This document shows, piece by piece, positions 24,324 to 35,600 of a stretch of 48,821 nt of DNA. Every line of letters starts with the position of its first letter. Positions within the stretch are counted from its first letter, which is position 1. This DNA is from Apostichopus leukothele (taxonomy: Eukaryota > Echinodermata > Holothuroidea > Aspidochirotida > Stichopodidae). Location: contig JAAAKB020000014.1 of assembly GCA_010014835.2 (NCBI GenBank), forward strand, positions 164,632 through 213,452, read 5' to 3'. A model generated the notes under the pieces. It did no database searches, was not told where the DNA came from, and saw nothing but the letters and a program-made list of their open reading frames with translations. A program made the translations under genes and the position numbers.

Positions 24324-24812
24324 GTAAGCTTGTTTCATCATGACTCGTAAATAATGCTTCCTTTTCACTCTTCATTGGTTGCTTTTTCTTTCTGGAAAAT
24401 GTTTTTTTGCAATATCCCCATCAATGAGATATGTAGGAAAGTGTTTACAAATGAGATACTCTTTGCAGTAAAATTTGTAAATCTGTATTCGTGGTGGTAG
24501 ATGTGTTTGTGTCAAAGCGCTGCTTCTTGGTACAGGAAGAAGGTTCAACCTTTATGGCTTGTACAATTTATAAGTTCTCATTTCTCCTTGAAATATCCAT
24601 TTGTTTTTTTGTTTTTTGTATTTTCATGAACAAGTACCCTGTTATGGCTGTGTACTCTCGCACTGTGGCAATTTGCCTTCATATTCTAGAATCTAGATCA
24701 TTCTGGGATGAAGGATCAGTCTGTACCTACTTTACCCCCTCCCCCCCCAATTCATTTCTATACTGTGTAATTACATAGTACTTAATACTAATCAATTTCC
24801 TTCTTCCAACAG
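24324..24812 (+). other. ACOT8 intron
   Basis: GTAAGC to TTCTTCCAACAG. A CCCCTCCCCCCCC run lies near 24735-24749. Nothing else is supported. Confidence 0.7.
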
Positions 24813-24973
24813 AATTCCTGACACACCTCAGAAACAAAGGGAAAGAGTGGAGAGATTTCTTGCCAGGGAAATTCCCTTTGAACATAGAAGAGTAGATGGT
24901 ATGAGGGTGCACTTTGGTTTAGTTCCAACAGAACCCCGAGTACTGACTTGGGTTAAAGCTAATGGCTTTATTG
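24813..24973 (+). CDS. ACOT8: ACOT8 exon: inter-domain linker
   Basis: 161 bases: one base completing Lys, 53 codons, one base of Gly, donor GTAAGT. Segments: IPDTPQKQRERVERFLAREI, PFEHRRVDGMRVHFGLVPTE and PRVLTWVKANGFI. It corresponds to the region between the two hotdog folds, ending in the family motif WVKAxGxIG (human FWVRARGYIG). Confidence 0.93.
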
Positions 24974-25334
24974 GTAAGTACTTACCTTCTGAAATATTAA
25001 AGCTGTCAGAGAGAGGTTTGCTTTTGAGCTGATTTGAGGGGGGCAGGGGGTGGGGGAGGGGGTAATATACAGTACTAAGGACAGAAAATTGCTTCACTTT
25101 GCATTCATCTGCCATAAATAAAAGTATTGTGTGAACAACAAACTTCCAGTAGAAGACATTACTGGTCTTACTTTGATCTCTAATGCAAAGTTGGTTTTTG
25201 TTGTCATGTAACCCCATCATCGAATGAAAGCCTCTGTCAGTATAGCATATACGTGTCATCTGAAAGTACGAAGGTAACACCCAACTCTGCCTTACATTTT
25301 ATTATATCAATACCTACATTGTGAAAAGTCCTCA

Positions 25335-25655
25335 GAGAGTATTTCAAAGATTTGAAAACGAACATTGTTTGGTTTTGTGTTAAAAATAGGCGATATCAGA
25401 TGTTTGATATTGACACATGTAATTCTTGAATTATTCATTCATGTTTTAATGACATTTATACATGTTGTTCCTCTCATCGCTTATTATCTTCTTTTGAGGG
25501 TATCTCAAAGATTGAAAAACGAACATTGTTTGTTTGGTGTCAGAAACTGGCGATTTTAGATCTTTGTTATTGACATGTAATTCTTGAATTATTCATTCAT
25601 GTTTTACTGACCTATATACATGTTGTTCCTCTCATCGCTTTATTATCTTTTTTTT
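25335..25655. repeat. Two-copy tandem duplication (161 bp) in an ACOT8 intron
   Basis: AAAACGAACATTGTTTG occurs at about 25355 and 25516, 161 bases apart. Both copies end in TACATGTTGTTCCTCTCATC plus GCTTATTATC-like sequence. They differ at roughly one base in ten. The second copy ends just before the acceptor of the exon at 25668, so the duplication included a pyrimidine-rich acceptor-like tract. Confidence 0.88.
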
Positions 25656-25667
25656 GGTCCGTGACAG

Positions 25668-25859
25668 GTGAAGGCAATAATCAAATGCATGCCTGTGTAG
25701 CAGCTTACCTCTCGGACATTGAACTCAGTTTTACGTGCGTCCTACCGAACAGAGATATTGGTATTGGTTTGATGACCTCATTAGACCATTCCATGTGGTT
25801 CCACGCACCCTTCAGGTCAGATGAGTGGATGCTCTATCAATGTGAGAGTCCTATCGCTG
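25668..25859 (+). CDS. ACOT8: ACOT8 exon: hotdog 2 with catalytic Asp motif DHSMWFH
   Basis: 192 bases: two bases completing Gly, 63 codons, one base of Gly, donor GTCAGT. Segments: EGNNQMHACVAAYLSDIELS, FTCVLPNRDIGIGLMTSLDH, SMWFHAPFRSDEWMLYQCES and PIA. SLDHSMWFHAPFR holds the Asp that aligns with Asp204 of E. coli TesB, and CESP holds the Ser at the position of TesB Thr228. The strong conservation fits a working enzyme. Confidence 0.95.
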
Positions 25860-26510
25860 GTCAGTATCTGAGTTTTTATTTCTTCTTTGTTGTAAAACAT
25901 GATTCAATAGGGGAGAGGGGGATTTAAAAGTAACATCTAAAACACTAGTCAGGCATTTTAGGGAAAGTTCCAGTGATTTGTTTCCAGCCCTTGTTATCCA
26001 CATTTTTAACATTTCCTTGACCAGTGTATCATTATAGCTTATTGAAAGCACCAAAGAGATGGCAAGATATTATATTCAATCGCTGTTACCAACTTGATGT
26101 TAACTTTTTTTCTTTTTATTCATAGCATACAGAACCAATCAAAAGTACAGTTTTACAAAATTGGTTTAAGTTAAGAAACTGGTTAGCAATTGTACAGTGT
26201 TGCATACTTCAATTTGTACAACACTAGACTTGTATTTATGAACTGGTTAGAATTCTGTCCAAGCCAATCATCGCTTTAAGCTTTTCCAAAATGCATCTCT
26301 AGTTTCACCGTCAGTTTTCTGTCAATCTTATGAAACGTTCGTCATCGAGATTACCTGGAATGGTATGAGTACAGGATGTAATGTACATCTTGTTTGGTTG
26401 CTGCATGCTTCAAAAACTTCAGTACTTCAACTGTTTCAGCCTAAATAGAACCATATTCATCTCACAGTGATATTATATCAATTGAAAGATTTTTTATTCC
26501 GTCCTTGCAG
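25860..26510 (+). other. ACOT8 last intron
   Basis: GTCAGT to TTCCGTCCTTGCAG. No other feature is supported. Confidence 0.7.
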
Positions 26511-26608
26511 GAAATGCTCGGGGACTAAACTTTGGTCGTCTGTGGAGAAGAGACGGAACACTCGCTGTGTCGGTGGCTCAGGAAACCTTGATCAGACCCA
26601 AGCTGTGA
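26511..26608 (+). CDS. ACOT8: ACOT8 last exon, C-terminus ...IRPKL
   Basis: 98 bases: two bases completing Gly, 31 codons and TGA at 26606-26608. Segments: NARGLNFGRLWRRDGTLAVS and VAQETLIRPKL. The Gln of VAQE aligns with catalytic Gln278 of TesB. Human ACOT8 ends in the peroxisomal PTS1 signal SKL; here the last three residues are PKL, which keeps Lys-Leu but has Pro at the first position. An AATAAA occurs at 27027-27032, about 420 bases downstream. Confidence 0.94.
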
Positions 26609-27314
26609 GGTGCTAATTTTATCCTAAATTGTTTAAATATTCATGAGATACTAATTACTACACAGTTGTCCTGGTTTATCATAGTTATGAATAGCTACAA
26701 TGCAATACTACTATGTTATTACAGTAGGTCTGAAAAGACGGCTCAGTGGTGTTTACCTCCATTTGTGTATTAAGAGCAGCTGTGTGCATTTGTATATGAG
26801 ATCAACTTTCACTAAACCTATCTTTCATTTAGCATATTTGATGGAGAGTTTTCATGAGTTTATTAATCCCTTTTTTAACAAGTTATTTGTAATCTGTATA
26901 ATAGACTGTCATATACCCGTCATATTTCATGCATCTCTCTATAGCAGCATGCTGAAGATGTATGTATATTTGGTGTTTCAATAGTGTTTATAAACAAAAA
27001 CCTGCCAAGAAATAGTGATCACCACCAAATAAAAGAGCTAGATAAGTCTGTTTGAATATACCTATTATACTGCTATATGTATACAAAGGTTCTTTACATG
27101 TACATATATATGCTATCATATTATACTTACCTGTCTGTGCTATTATATGAGAAGAGTGCAGGACTTGCATTTCTGATAAAATTGGTTTGAATTGTATTCT
27201 AAGTCTAATTCCCGTTTCAAACTTTTGTGTATGGTATTCAGTCGTTCAGTATGATCCTGCTTTAAGAGACATTAACATGTACATAACATGTAAACATGTA
27301 CATAAACATGTACA
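26609..27314. other. Downstream flank of ACOT8
   Basis: Probable 3' UTR followed by intronic sequence of the CACNB locus. Near 27275-27315 there is a short ACATGTACATAA-type tandem just before the SINE. Confidence 0.45.
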
Positions 27315-27556
27315 GAGGAGTGTTAGCTCAGTGGTTAACGCCGGTGCCTTCAATCATAAGGTCCCGAGTTCGAGTCACTCCAAGATCAATGTATGTCATC
27401 TAGTTACAGGGTTGTTGACAATTCATAATCGTGGAAGTTAAATATGAATCTAAGAGACTGACTTCGGTCAGCTTGCGGCTTTGATAAGCCTATGATGGCT
27501 TCTTCGCGAGTTCCTGCTTGCAGGAGGATCTAAAATACATACATAGATACATACAG
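27315..27556 (+). mobile_element. tRNA-derived SINE, apparently full length
   Basis: The head is tRNA-like: A box TTAGCTCAGTGG (27323-27334) and B box GAGTTCGAGTC (27366-27376) at normal tRNA spacing. A non-tRNA body follows (about 27385-27530), including a small hairpin CCTGCTTGCAGG. The tail is ATACATAC-type simple sequence (27535-27556). The body is repeated in a second copy at 37082-37198, which shows that it is a dispersed family. Transcription would be by RNA polymerase III, with mobilisation depending on a partner LINE. Confidence 0.85.
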
Positions 27557-29541
27557 TAACAAAAGAAGCAAGGATCCCATGATGTGTGGTCACAACACTG
27601 CTATCAATGCTGTGAAATTAAAACCAGGACACCTTATTGTAGAGTCACAACAAACTTTATCCAATTAGTACTACTGGAGAAATACAAAAAATATCACATC
27701 AAACAGCTATAATTTACAAAATATTTTCACAAAATTTTTTGGCAGTTCTTAATTCAGAATAACTTAGGACTATTTTCACTGAGCATGTATTTCAGAAGGG
27801 AAGCTAAGTTTGAATAGTTGAATTTAATTGAGGTATTTATACTTGTAAGAGTAGGTAGATAAACACATATATACACATATAGTTGTATACTACATATAGG
27901 CATGCATTTACAGATCTGTAGTTAGGTCATGGAACATAACTATGCAATGTGTAGTGTGTTAGGCTACACCTTATGAAGAAGCTATTCACTACATAGCTAT
28001 ATACTGCATAGTTACAGACTGTGGCAATGTAAAAGGTAGCACAATACAAATAGCTACCCAATACTTAAAGAATGACTTTAGACACATAATTAATTTTCAT
28101 ATGCTGTAATCATTAACAACCAAAAAAACAAAAATAAACTACAAATATTTTGACCCATTTATATAATATTGAAATACAATGTGCCAATGTGGCCTATACA
28201 GTGTGAATTTTCACTAGATTTGGTACAGTCATGGATTTAATTACTAGTATAGCAGCTAATGACTTTTTGGTACTTTTTGAAATGTTTTCTTTCAAACGGC
28301 TCACTCTGCTACAGAAACTTTATCTGACAGAGGGGTTGGGGGGGGGGGACCTAAAGTGATGCAAACTGCGAGAGACATTATGTTGTACTAGTGCTAGGAC
28401 TGTGGTGATTGCATAACATACCAAAATAACAGCATGGAATGATGGAAGTATCACTTCTATGGTACAGGTACTGCATGCAGAGTTAGGTCAATACTCTGTA
28501 GTCCGATAACAATTTTATGCTGTTTCGCACTCAAACATGGAATGTTTCGCACACAAACATGGAATGTTTTGCACACAAACCTTGGATTTTTTTGGTCTGA
28601 ATTTTTCATTCCCTCCATCAATGAGGACGGGCCCACAAGTTTGGCAAAAAGTGCAACCTCATGATTGCCTGATTATTTGCCACACAATAGTACCACAAAA
28701 AAGGGTATTTAGACCGTCGAGATCGAATGCTTACTGAGCCTTTAAAGAACACTTTTAGAGCATGAAACACATTAGTCCTCATCTGCCTAGTGGGAACATA
28801 CAATTAATATTTACTACCAGATCACTTTACAAATAAAACAAGGAGGTTTGTTTGGGGGGGGGGAGGGAAGGGGGAGGAGGTTGGGTGGCTTGATAGGGTC
28901 AGTTGATGGATAGGCTAGGGTTTGGGACAGTAGGGTTATAATGGTAAAAAGGTTAAAGGTATTAAATACACTTAACTGAAGTGAAACAGATTCTTAAATG
29001 GAACAGATGAATGCAGTTCCAGCCCTCCTTCCTGCCCAACCTGGACCGAAATAGTTGGTAATTCCTTCACTCTCCTGACATTCATTTGACTTTATTTTGA
29101 CCCAAGTTCTGAGACCAATCCAACTGTCCAAACCTATTGGTTGGGTATTTACAATATACTTACCCGTCTCCTATCCATGTATTTACACATATTATGTATA
29201 AGAGACACATAAGCAAAGAATGAAGTAGATTAAACAATTCAGCTTCTCCTTACGGTCCAGTTGTTACATTTTCATTTTGGTACATAAAACTTTGTGCATC
29301 ACAAACGGAATGCTCAAGTTTTTTACATTTGCCAACCTTTGAAGGGGTTTTGCCTAATTCGGTAAATTACTTGAGAAACACATTTTTAATAATACCTGTA
29401 CCGAATCTTTCCTGGCTCAAATATGGCCTAGTGTACCAAATAATTCCAAATTTAATGCCAAATGCTTATCTGTAACTAGTGTATAACTACCATGATACGA
29501 TTAAATTATAAATACAACAGCCGGCCAGAAAATAGACCTAC
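27557..29541. other. CACNB intronic region, no gene seen
   Basis: AT-rich with G runs (28336-28349, 28853-28882) and a 23-base short tandem (28524-28580). No exon of either gene is supported, including on the minus strand, where CaV-beta exons were expected. Confidence 0.5.
28524..28580. repeat. Short tandem repeat, 23-bp unit ×2.5
   Basis: Variants of TTTCGCACACAAACATGGAA(TG) follow one another, the third being truncated. Confidence 0.8.
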
Positions 29542-29628
29542 CTCGTCCGTTGACATCGACATGGGATATTCTGGGTCAACCTGACTCACCGACGAGTATG
29601 ACCCACGATCCTTTCTAGTCCAGGTCAT
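29542..29628 (-). CDS. CACNB: Probable alternative first coding exon of CACNB
   Basis: On the minus strand, CAAGATGACC opens a 29-codon segment (MTWTRKDRGSYSSVSQV, then DPEYPMSMSTDE) ending in phase 0 at donor GTAGGT. The part GSYSSVSQ...MSMSTDE resembles [20 protein letters not shown], which in vertebrate beta subunits precedes DREA and the SH3 domain. Two readings fit: a start exon for a short N-terminal isoform, as in vertebrate CACNB3, or an internal exon entered at AAAG before GATCGTGGG, in phase 0 with the RQ end of exon 44471-44560. The poor pyrimidine tract favours the start-exon reading. Confidence 0.6.
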
Positions 29629-32600
29629 ACTTGATCAACTAGTATTCAATTCCTCCCCTTACAGAAACTGCATCCAACTCTAAAGACACTTAGTAGGCAT
29701 CTTCGTCGACAACTTTTCCAAAATTACACTTAGCTAATATCCCTTGCAAATATCCGTTTAAAAAAAAATTGCCTAAATATATTCGAGGAAGTAAATAATT
29801 TATTTTTTTCAATTCTTGATCTGCAATTCTTATTAAAAATCCTTCTCCCGAGCTAGATATAGTCAGTACAGTGTGACGGATGATAATATAGTATTAATGT
29901 CGTTATGATTATATATATGTAATACACAGTGCAACCAGACTATGCACAGTACAAGGCTGGATCCTTCTAGCACTTCTAACACATCCTCCATGAAAAGGTC
30001 ACATTAAATTGTGAGCAGAGGCGAGCAGTAGGGAGGCATAGAACTACATTACTCTATCCAATAATAAAATGACTCTTCCCAATGTAAAAAAATCCTTTCA
30101 CTAATTTTTTTTTTTTAAAGTACAAATCCACTGTATAAATACCCCACGAAAATGACAATGTTATCTGTATCCTGTTCGACAGACTCCTTGAGAGACAGCA
30201 GAAGTAGAGAGACATTCATCCACAGCTGAAAACACACACAACCAAGAAGACCAACAATCTACAATATATGTCTTAGAAACTGCCAAAAGCCATCAACAAG
30301 CCTTTTCAGTTTGTTAAATTGCAGAAACCCTGCATAATGTGTACACTCCCGGCCTCATGCGTGCGTCAAGTTCGGAAAGGCTTGCAGGAAGATACCATTC
30401 TATCTCCAGGGGAGAGATAACGTTATGTGATTAAGCTGGTTGTTAATATCAAACAGTAATTTGTCATAAGAGCCAAAGCTACCAAACAGAATGCAATTAG
30501 ATGTTCAATTTTCTCCCGTCTTCGTCTTTTTTTCGAAGCAAGAGGTGAACATGACACAGTACTAGGAGAGTAAGGTAATATAGGTTATGTATGAATGCAG
30601 TAAAGTACATGAGCGTTGAGACTTTAGCAGCTCTGTCTATATGGCAGCAGAGGATGAATGGAAGTAGTACTATTGTGTGTGTGTGTTGGTGTGTAGTGAT
30701 CACCATCAAGTTACTATTGTACAGTAGATTGGTGCAAAAACACGAATAATTACCTCTGAAGGATGGTTCAAAGGATTTGGAAAATGGAAGCCTTGGTGGC
30801 AAAGACCAACTTTTACAAACCGTTCATCTGTGACAGTGATTAGGTACGAAATAAAAAAAAGGGTCAAGACAGAGCAAACACAATGGTCAACTGAAGTAGA
30901 CAAAAATAAAGGGAAAAAAAACTAGTTTAAGAAGTATGGTCAGACATGATGTCATCTTTGTCATGTGTGTAGTGTGGCACTTGAGAAACTTAATTTTTTT
31001 TTTCTAAATCAAACATATTGAGAATTCTTCAGCAATAGGTATAAATTTTCTCTGTGGACGTTAACTTGCAGATGGTAAATTATTTTCAATCTCTGGAAAT
31101 CCGAGAAAAAAATACTAAATTAATATTCTTAAGTCTCCAAAGAATGTAGGACAACTGTGAGACTAAGACTAATTAACCCCCAAAATTATAGAAGAAAATT
31201 GAAAGCCAAAACAATATATATTATTATTAAAAACAACTATATCCCATTGCCTCCCTTTACATGTGATTCCCCATACCAATATCTTTATGAGAAAGTGACA
31301 TTGTATGAAACAGGAAGAGATGGGATAAATGGGCCCCCCAAAAAAGAGAAAATATTTATACCATCTCACAGATATTTGACCATTTTACAGTTTCCCCCTT
31401 TGACATGGTAAGTTAAAGGTAGTTTTGGTTTCCAAGCATGGTAGGAGAAAACAATGTTGTGAATCCAAAAGGTTTTACAGACTTTAGTTGAAAAGCCACA
31501 ACTTCCTGTTTTTTCTATAGTATTGTTTCAGCAAAATTGATGTGAAAAAGGAATACCTACATATATCCAATATTTATGTAATTTGACATATATGCTACTT
31601 ATCAATAATGAAGCTAATGTTAACATGAGGCACTTCACTATCTATCATTATTATATTTTGTTAAGATTCCTGAATATTTTCTTTTCCCGATTCCCCCCTC
31701 CCATCCCCCCCCCCCCTTTTTATTAGCTGTTGCTGTTGGGATGATAAGAAATAACCAATTATAGTTTTTGCAGTACACAGAGCCACTTATCAAGCTAAAA
31801 TTCAAAACAAGAAATGAGGGCGCTCTGTTAGAATTGTGATGAAAGAAATCCAACAGTGGTCATTGTGATGTGATCGTTTGTTGAATGAAGTTTAAGTGTG
31901 TGTACAAAGAACACACTTGAATCTTTCCAAACTGGTTAATAATCAAATCAGTGCATTTAAAGAATAGAAAGTGTAAAGTTCACACTTCTTTTAATGTCAC
32001 GCTTAGACCATTTCACTCACTGGGAAATTTAAATGTCATGTGACCCTTCTGAATATATTATCTGGAGAGTCATTTATGGAGCGTGTTAGAAGCTCCAGCG
32101 TGAAGTACCTTCACAAATATTTGGCACATTTTAGCAAATTAACTTTTGAATGTTAAAGATCATCAGTATTGTCTAGCAAATTTTAGTACGTTAAAACTTG
32201 CTAGAAATCTTCAAGAGTGCTTTCCAAGAGGCCCTGATTAAATTATTCTGAGCCGATCGTGATGTATTAGATTAGATGACTAAATGTCTCGATGTAGATA
32301 ACTAAGTTTAGAGTTTCAGTAAAAGGCTTGTTGAAGTTAGAGCATGGACGACCATTCTCTGATTTTCTAGAATATTTGGGGGAGGTAATTTTGATCACCT
32401 TTAAAATTAGGACAGATTTATAAACAAGTAGAAGGAAGAAATTGCAAAGCTACAGAATAGATACTAGTTATAAAATAAGATATGTAATGTTACTCCTTGA
32501 CAGTAATTCTTAGTAGAATCAACACTGAATGGCTACTTTAGTCCAGACATTTACCAGAAAACGAAAACATTTAGTGGTTCCGATGTCTACACATATCCAC

Positions 32601-35600
32601 AGTGTGATTTAAGCCATACAAGGTAATATTCATAAACTAGTGTGCACACAAAAAATGAAGATGATTATCAATGACTTAATGCAAAGCATCAGAACCAAAA
32701 AATACCTCCTTTTACTTCTCTGCCAGATTTGCTTGTCCATGAATATTAAATTATCAATCCCTCCTTGCTATAAAGGATCGGATTATTTCCTTACCAGGCT
32801 CCTTCAGTAACATTCAATACACAATATATACAATCCTATTTCTTTAGCAAATTCCTGTGCTCTTTAAACCCCAAAATGAAAGAGCTTCTTATCTCCATCT
32901 TGGGTATAATCAAAAGCTGCTTATGCTCTTTCATGTGTAATATCTACTTAATATGCTCGTAAAAAAGTCAGTGGCCATCCTCACTACCATGCCAGCAGGA
33001 TTTGATCTTATTCATCATTCGTTTTAATGCTCTTACTCACTACATTCACAGCAGCTATTTACATAGAGATACCATACATACAGACTATACAAAATTGAAC
33101 AGTGTATCTGACACAATGAAAAGCCAAAATGAGTCATTTCACAAACTAACTCTAACTGGGAATTTTCATTTCAAATCTCTGTTAAGTTTTACCCGAGTAA
33201 GGAGGAATACAGTAGGTAACATTTCGTTTCGGACAAGAAGTAGTCCCAGCTGTTAAAGATGGAAGAGGTTAATATTGTCGAAGGGTAATTCTGACAACAT
33301 TCTGGTTACAAATAATTGTGGCAATTAATGACTGTATTACAGACAGAGAAAATTAAAATTAATTTGAAGAATGAATACAAATGATTTTACAGACTTTTGT
33401 TACCATGGAAATGCACTTTGACAGCTTGCGAGGAAAAAAGTCAGATTCATGTATGCTATGGACTATGGCAATATAGACCTACCCATTACATCGCAGGATC
33501 AACTTTGATAGTTTAACAACACCCCGATTTGTCCTGTTCATTTCTTCTGAAATATATATGGAGCCCTCTTTTCACTTTTTGTAAGTGACGAGAATCTCGA
33601 CATGATTTACAAGTAAACATCAACTAGTATGAGTGTGTAGAGGTAGAGACACCTTCCCTAATCTTGTGATAAAGAATATTCGAGGTGAAGGGTTAAGCAG
33701 GCCGTGAAATTCATATTAATATTTACTGCCAAAATTGACCGTTGCGAGAAAAAACTTGGAAACGTTTTTCTACCAGTAGACATTAAGAACATAACCACAT
33801 CACAAATCAGTAACAATTGGCAGTCCAAATATCAGCAATTATTTCTGTACCAAACATATAAGCCTCATAGCGAGTTTAAGTGCTTTTATTGTCGGCAAAT
33901 ATTACTGCGCTGTTCTGGCCCCATAAGCCTGTACGGTTTATCGATGTATGATGTCATTCCAGGAAAAGATTTTCGATTTAGTCAGTCGATTTTTTTAAGC
34001 ACTAGCTTCCTTTAACAAGTGGCTGAAATTGTGGAATTCTAGGCCTGGTTAAGTGAACAATGCCCCGGCCACACACGCTATACCTCCATACCAGCACTTT
34101 CTGTAAAACCCTTTGAGAGGAATCCCACACAGTGAAGGTATATACCATCAACATATAACACACAATGGAGCTATAGAAAATACACAGAAATATACAACCC
34201 ACTGCTACTGTATTATATCATGGCCTTATGCGTCACGAGAAAAAAAGAGAGGGGGAGAAAAAACATCAAATTTTGTATCAGGTGAAAGGTCATGATTTGC
34301 GTAATTGCATGAATAAATACACTGTGTGGTGGTGCACTTACGTCAAGCATGGAAGGCTGTACGCAACTATGTCTAAAATCCCTTTTTTAGCTTGGTATAT
34401 TTATTTGGGGGAGTGGAAAGTTTGTGTAGCAGTTAAATTCCCATTTTCTGAATATTTCTCTCTTTAAAGCTTTATGGTTGCTGTGTACAAATATTGCTAT
34501 ACATCTCTGTACTTGTATCATACAGTAGTAATTTTGACCATTCTACATAGCATTTTGTATTGTGATACCAGTTAATTACTGCCTGCAATAGAGGTGGGGG
34601 TGGGGGAGGGGGAGGTGAAAGGTAAGTAAGAAGTAATAAATTCAATTCAATTGAACTATACCCTGCTACTGTAGTCACCAATGTTATGGATGAGTGGATA
34701 ATCTTTATATAATATTTACTTTGTGAAATTATACAGGATGTTGCATAATGCTCAAACTAAGACAGGTACCCTCATTGGTTTTATTTATAACTAATTAGAA
34801 GATTAATCAGTAAGTAATTACTGAAACCATGTGATCCACAACAATATGTCACCCAGACACTTCTGATATTAGTATCGATCAGATTGTGAAATACAACTTG
34901 AATAACTGAGACTATATTGAACTACTTTTGTCATGAGCATAGCTTTAGTATCAAATAGTTTTTCCGAATAAACTCGGTCAGAAAGCTGCTTTAAGGAAGG
35001 TGGCTATGCTTAATTTCTTTGTCGTCTAGATCGACTTGAGAAATGCTCTATCTTGTGAGTTTGTGGCAGTAATGTTGTATATAACAAATGTTTGAAACCT
35101 GACGAATGTAATATCTTGCTTTTCAAAGCGAGCATCAGCAGTTAGTCTAGACTTACAAAACTTTAAGATTACCTAGAACCTTTTTATTTTTTTTATATTT
35201 TTTTACAAGAATCAGTCCCAAAAGTTTTTTTATTGTCATAATCATCTGAAGCTATATTCTCTCAGAGGTGTTTTCTGGAAGAAACGACACTGAACTTTGA
35301 AGATTTCTCTTTAGAATGCCTACTTATATAGGCCATGGACTGTAGGTTGTTCACATTTGCAGATTGCAGATCGGTCTCTTATAAAGCTGCCTATCAGAAT
35401 TCTCAGACGGCCAGCTAAGTACGTAATCCCATCCATTTATGTGAAATTTTCAACAGCCTGAAAAGTGGGTGTTACTACACTAGCCCGGGAAGCTTTACTC
35501 CACATCGGTATGTCTCTTTTTTCTCAGGCTCTCTAAAAAATTGCCTCCCCTTAGAAACCGTCTCCTAATTTGCATAAAGTTCTGCCTAACAGAGGCCACA

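Larger units (their letters stand above)
22876..26608 (+). other. ACOT8: Gene locus: acyl-CoA thioesterase 8, 5' end not seen
   Basis: Plus-strand gene of the TesB/ACOT8 family, double-hotdog enzymes that hydrolyse acyl-CoAs to free acid and CoA; in animals ACOT8 is peroxisomal. Five exons (22876-23015, 24098-24323, 24813-24973, 25668-25859, 26511-26608) join in phase to about 270 residues, compared with about 320 in human ACOT8. The missing residues are N-terminal. The TesB catalytic residues Asp, Thr and Gln correspond here to Asp in SLDHSMWFHAPFR, Ser in CESPIAG (animal ACOT8 also has CESP) and Gln in VAQET. The gene is nested in a CACNB intron on the opposite strand. The first exon was not found; the gap at 21992-22091 or a short exon at 20506 may hold it. 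Confidence 0.95.

Noticed and set aside
33704-34015. 103-codon plus-strand frame, with one CxxC
   Set aside because: No domain pattern, no splice context that fits, and its length is within chance for AT-rich DNA of this size. I leave it unassigned.
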